NCBI GenBank assembly: GCA_963969595.1
Contig: OZ018411.1
Span: forward strand, 21,822,545-21,886,544
Length of the DNA: 64,000 nt
Direction of reading: 5' to 3'
Source of the DNA: Neckera pumila
Lineage: Eukaryota; Streptophyta; Bryopsida; Hypnales; Neckeraceae
This document shows, in pieces, positions 61,825-64,000 of the stretch (position 1 is its first letter; each line of letters begins with the position of its first letter). Made by a program: the position numbers and the translations under genes. Below the pieces are notes generated by a model that saw only the letters and a list, made by a program, of their open reading frames with translations, was not told the origin of the DNA and did no database searches.

Positions 61825-62753
61825 CCCCTAAAGTTCCTTGACTATGTTCTCACCAAAAAAATGCTCCAAAACTGCCATTTCTAGTACAAATACCAAATTT
61901 TTGAAAAATATCATTTTTGAACACATGTAACCGTAGGATCTTGTAGTACTCTGGTTTGAGAATGTGTGGAAAAAATTTCAAAAATTTCCATTGTGTAGAT
62001 TGGAAGATATTAGCATTTGAAGTGGCAAAGGTCCTTTTTTTGGCCTTGCAAAAAACTGGGCAGCAGCACTTCATAAGGTCAGATTATTATGAAAAGAATT
62101 ATAAAATGGTTGTGCTTCTTTGGATTCATTCTTCAGGGCAAGTTGGCTACATGCTTGAAAATTTTCAGATTATTTGGAATTGTACAACATACAGGAAAAA
62201 AATAGTAAGTGGGAAGAGGTAGAGAATGACTCAAAACACTAAATTGTTAAGAAGTTAATTAAGGAATTGAAAAGTGCCAATCCTGATGGTTGCAAGGTTG
62301 TAATAAACAATCTACATCCTACAAATTTATTTTTGGAAAAATATTGAAAATTGAGTGAAATAAATGACTTCAAAGTTTATTTTAGAGTAGACAATCCATA
62401 ACTGCCCGCAAACTAAAAATCCTTGTAACGTTTGACTCATTGATCAAAATGGATTGATTAAAAGCTTTTCACATATGTATAAATCTAATAAATCAATTTT
62501 AAGTTTTTATTTTTGAAAAAAGTGATTTTTTTTAATTTGTCTGGATTGCCCGAGTTGAGAAACAAACAACATATTAGGCCATAACATTTGACTCGTATTT
62601 CCAAATGTCATGAAATTTGGTGCATATGAAAGATATTCCTTGTCTCCACCTTCTGTAAAAATTTCAGCCCAAAATATGCAAATCTCTAGTCACACGTACC
62701 TGCCCAAAATTTCTATGTTGCCAAAAAATACATGTTGGTCCTTTAGGGGTTAA
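61821..62753 (+). mobile_element. TTAA element copy 14, complete, abutting copy 13
   Basis: It begins with the very TTAA that ends copy 13 (61821-61824), followed by CCCCTAAAGTTCC, and ends GTCCTTTAGGGG-TTAA (62750-62753); length 933 bp. It belongs to the subfamily of copies 3 and 10 in the opposite orientation, so it is not a simple tandem duplicate of copy 13, whose inside differs. Confidence 0.87.
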
Positions 62754-63173
62754 AGTAATGATTCTTAACAAGAGTGTTCAAGACTTGTGTTTGTAAGATT
62801 GAATAATCTTTCATCTTGCCTTCAATATGCACTATCATTAGGTCTTTTTCAAAGAAATTTAACCTTGAAAGGATGAAACATATCACCAAGGTAGTCAACT
62901 AAAAACGATTCAATTATTGAACTAATATTTGCATTTTTCATCTCTACCTAAAAACTTGGAAGTCATTCAATGGCCACTTGTGGGCCTCAACATCCTTGTG
63001 GGGTTAATATCTTCAAAAAAGTTACTAGGATGCTTCATGAAGTCTCATATATAGATTGGAAGAACTACTTGAAGATTTCAAAGAGCCATACAAACTATAA
63101 GAAACGTCACCTAAGATACTCAACACTATGCCTAATTTTCTAAGAAAATTTGACTGATTTTAACAGCCATACA
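62754..63173. other. Spacer between TTAA elements
   Basis: Text at 62880-63010 (ATATCACCAAGG..., CAATGGCCACTTGTGGGCC) resembles 11935-12165, a further dispersed repeat. No gene is seen. Confidence 0.5.
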
Positions 63174-64000
63174 TTATCCCCTAAAGGACCAACATGCGTT
63201 TTTGGTAGTATAGAAATTTTGGGCAGGTATGTACAACTAGAGATTTCTATATTTTTGGCTGAAATTTTAATAGAAGGTGGGGGCAAGGAATATCTTTCAT
63301 ACGCACCAAATTTCATGACATTTGGAAACACGAATCAAAAGTTATGACCTAATATGTAACTTTTTTTTGTAATTGGACAGTCCGGGCAGATAAAAAAAAA
63401 AAAAACTTTTTTCGAAAACAAAAATTTGGAATTGCTTTTGCAGAATTATATATAGGTAAAAAGCTTTGAATCATCCCATTTTGATCAATGAGTCAAAAGT
63501 TATGAAGATTTTAAGTTTGCGGGCAGTTATGAATTCTCTACTCTAAAATAAACTTTGAAGTCCTTTACCTTACTCAATTTTCAATGTTTCTTGAAAAAAA
63601 ATCAACCCTAAGATGTAGATTATTTATTACAACATTGCCACCATTGGGATTAGCATTTTTCAATTCCATAATTAAATTCTTGACAATTTCGTATTTTGAG
63701 TAATTCTCTACTACTATCTACTTTCTATTTCTTTCCTATATGTTGTACAATTCCAAATGAAGTGAAAATTTTCAAGCACGTAGCCAACTTGTCTAGGAAA
63801 AAGAATCCAAAGAAGCACCATCATTTTGGACATTTTTCCATCGAAAAGTGAGCTTGTGAAGTGATGCTGCCCTCTTTTTCACAGGGCCAAAAAAATGGTT
63901 TTAGTGAATTTGAGTGCTTATATCTTGCAATCCACATAGTGGAAATTCCTAAAATTTTTAACCTATGTTTTCAAGTCAGCGTACTACAAGATCCTAAGGT
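63174..64000 (-). mobile_element. TTAA element copy 15 (partial, runs off right edge)
   Basis: It starts TTAT-CCCCTAAAGGACCAAC at 63174 and follows copy 3 (7096-8019) block by block, up to CTACAAGATCCTAAGGT at the window edge. By comparison with copy 3, about 100-130 bp lie beyond the window. Confidence 0.8.

Noticed and set aside
1..64000. Possible CRISPR arrays, tRNA or rRNA genes
   Set aside because: Repeats found have either transposon structure or direct tandem structure without regular spacers; no tRNA-like A and B boxes with paired arms or conserved rRNA segments were recognised by eye.
1..64000. Alternative reading of the TTAA elements as PIF/Harbinger (Tourist-like) or Stowaway MITEs
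   Set aside because: A TAA/TTA target would not read as a direct repeat at both edges of these copies, and a plain TA target would not explain the conserved outer T and A. The Stowaway CTCCCTCC tip is also absent. TTAA fits the empty site and the nested copy.

Overview
The window looks like nuclear DNA of a land plant. The support is the three spliced genes it carries, all of families typical of or diagnostic for plants: an AT-hook/PPC (AHL) protein, a mitochondrial p32/MAM33-type protein and a chloroplast PPR protein resembling PPR5/EMB2453. Introns have GT..AG borders, and gene-proximal DNA of moderate to high GC sits inside very AT-rich repetitive DNA. I cannot fix the species or even the major lineage from sequence alone.

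Layout. From 1 to about 33 kb there is no gene I can support; this is AT-rich repeat territory. From about 34.5 to 53 kb there is a gene island: the AHL gene on + (coding 37088-39498, six coding exons, 408 aa, long leader region with trinucleotide repeats), the p32/MAM33-type gene on - (47540-46429, three exons, 227 aa) and the PPR5-like gene on - (52481-49245, six exons, 504 aa). From about 53.5 kb to the end repeats return, including a decayed Ty3/gypsy chromovirus end (integrase C-terminus, chromodomain, polypurine tract and start of a 3' LTR) at about 55.9-57 kb. The three genes share no evident pathway: one is nuclear chromatin-binding, one mitochondrial and one plastid RNA-binding.

The main discovery candidate is an abundant family of non-autonomous elements of about 0.85-1.0 kb. 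They have short terminal inverted repeats of the form TTAA-CCCCTAAAG...CTTTAGGGG-TTAA and make up roughly a quarter of the window (about 19 whole, partial or nested copies). Three independent arrangements show insertion at TTAA: a paralogous empty site beside the 30421-31324 copy, one copy inserted into another at 59126-59969, and two copies abutting across one shared TTAA at 61821-61824. A TTAA target with CCC...GGG ends is the signature of the piggyBac superfamily (Sola3 is an alternative), which to my knowledge is not generally reported from land plants. No transposase is present here, so the superfamily assignment is an inference from ends and target site. A second, internally different element with the same kind of ends (3480-4381) suggests several families mobilised by one source.

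Other mobile DNA includes two CACTA-type miniature elements (one an almost perfect 157-bp palindrome), a Mutator-like insert with a 9-bp target duplication inside a TTAA element, a foldback element in a PPR5 intron, an inverted-repeat element interrupted by a TTAA element, and several tandem repeats.

Element orientation convention: + means the end whose inner sequence reads GGCCCAAGGCC...CTGCCATTTCTA comes first.
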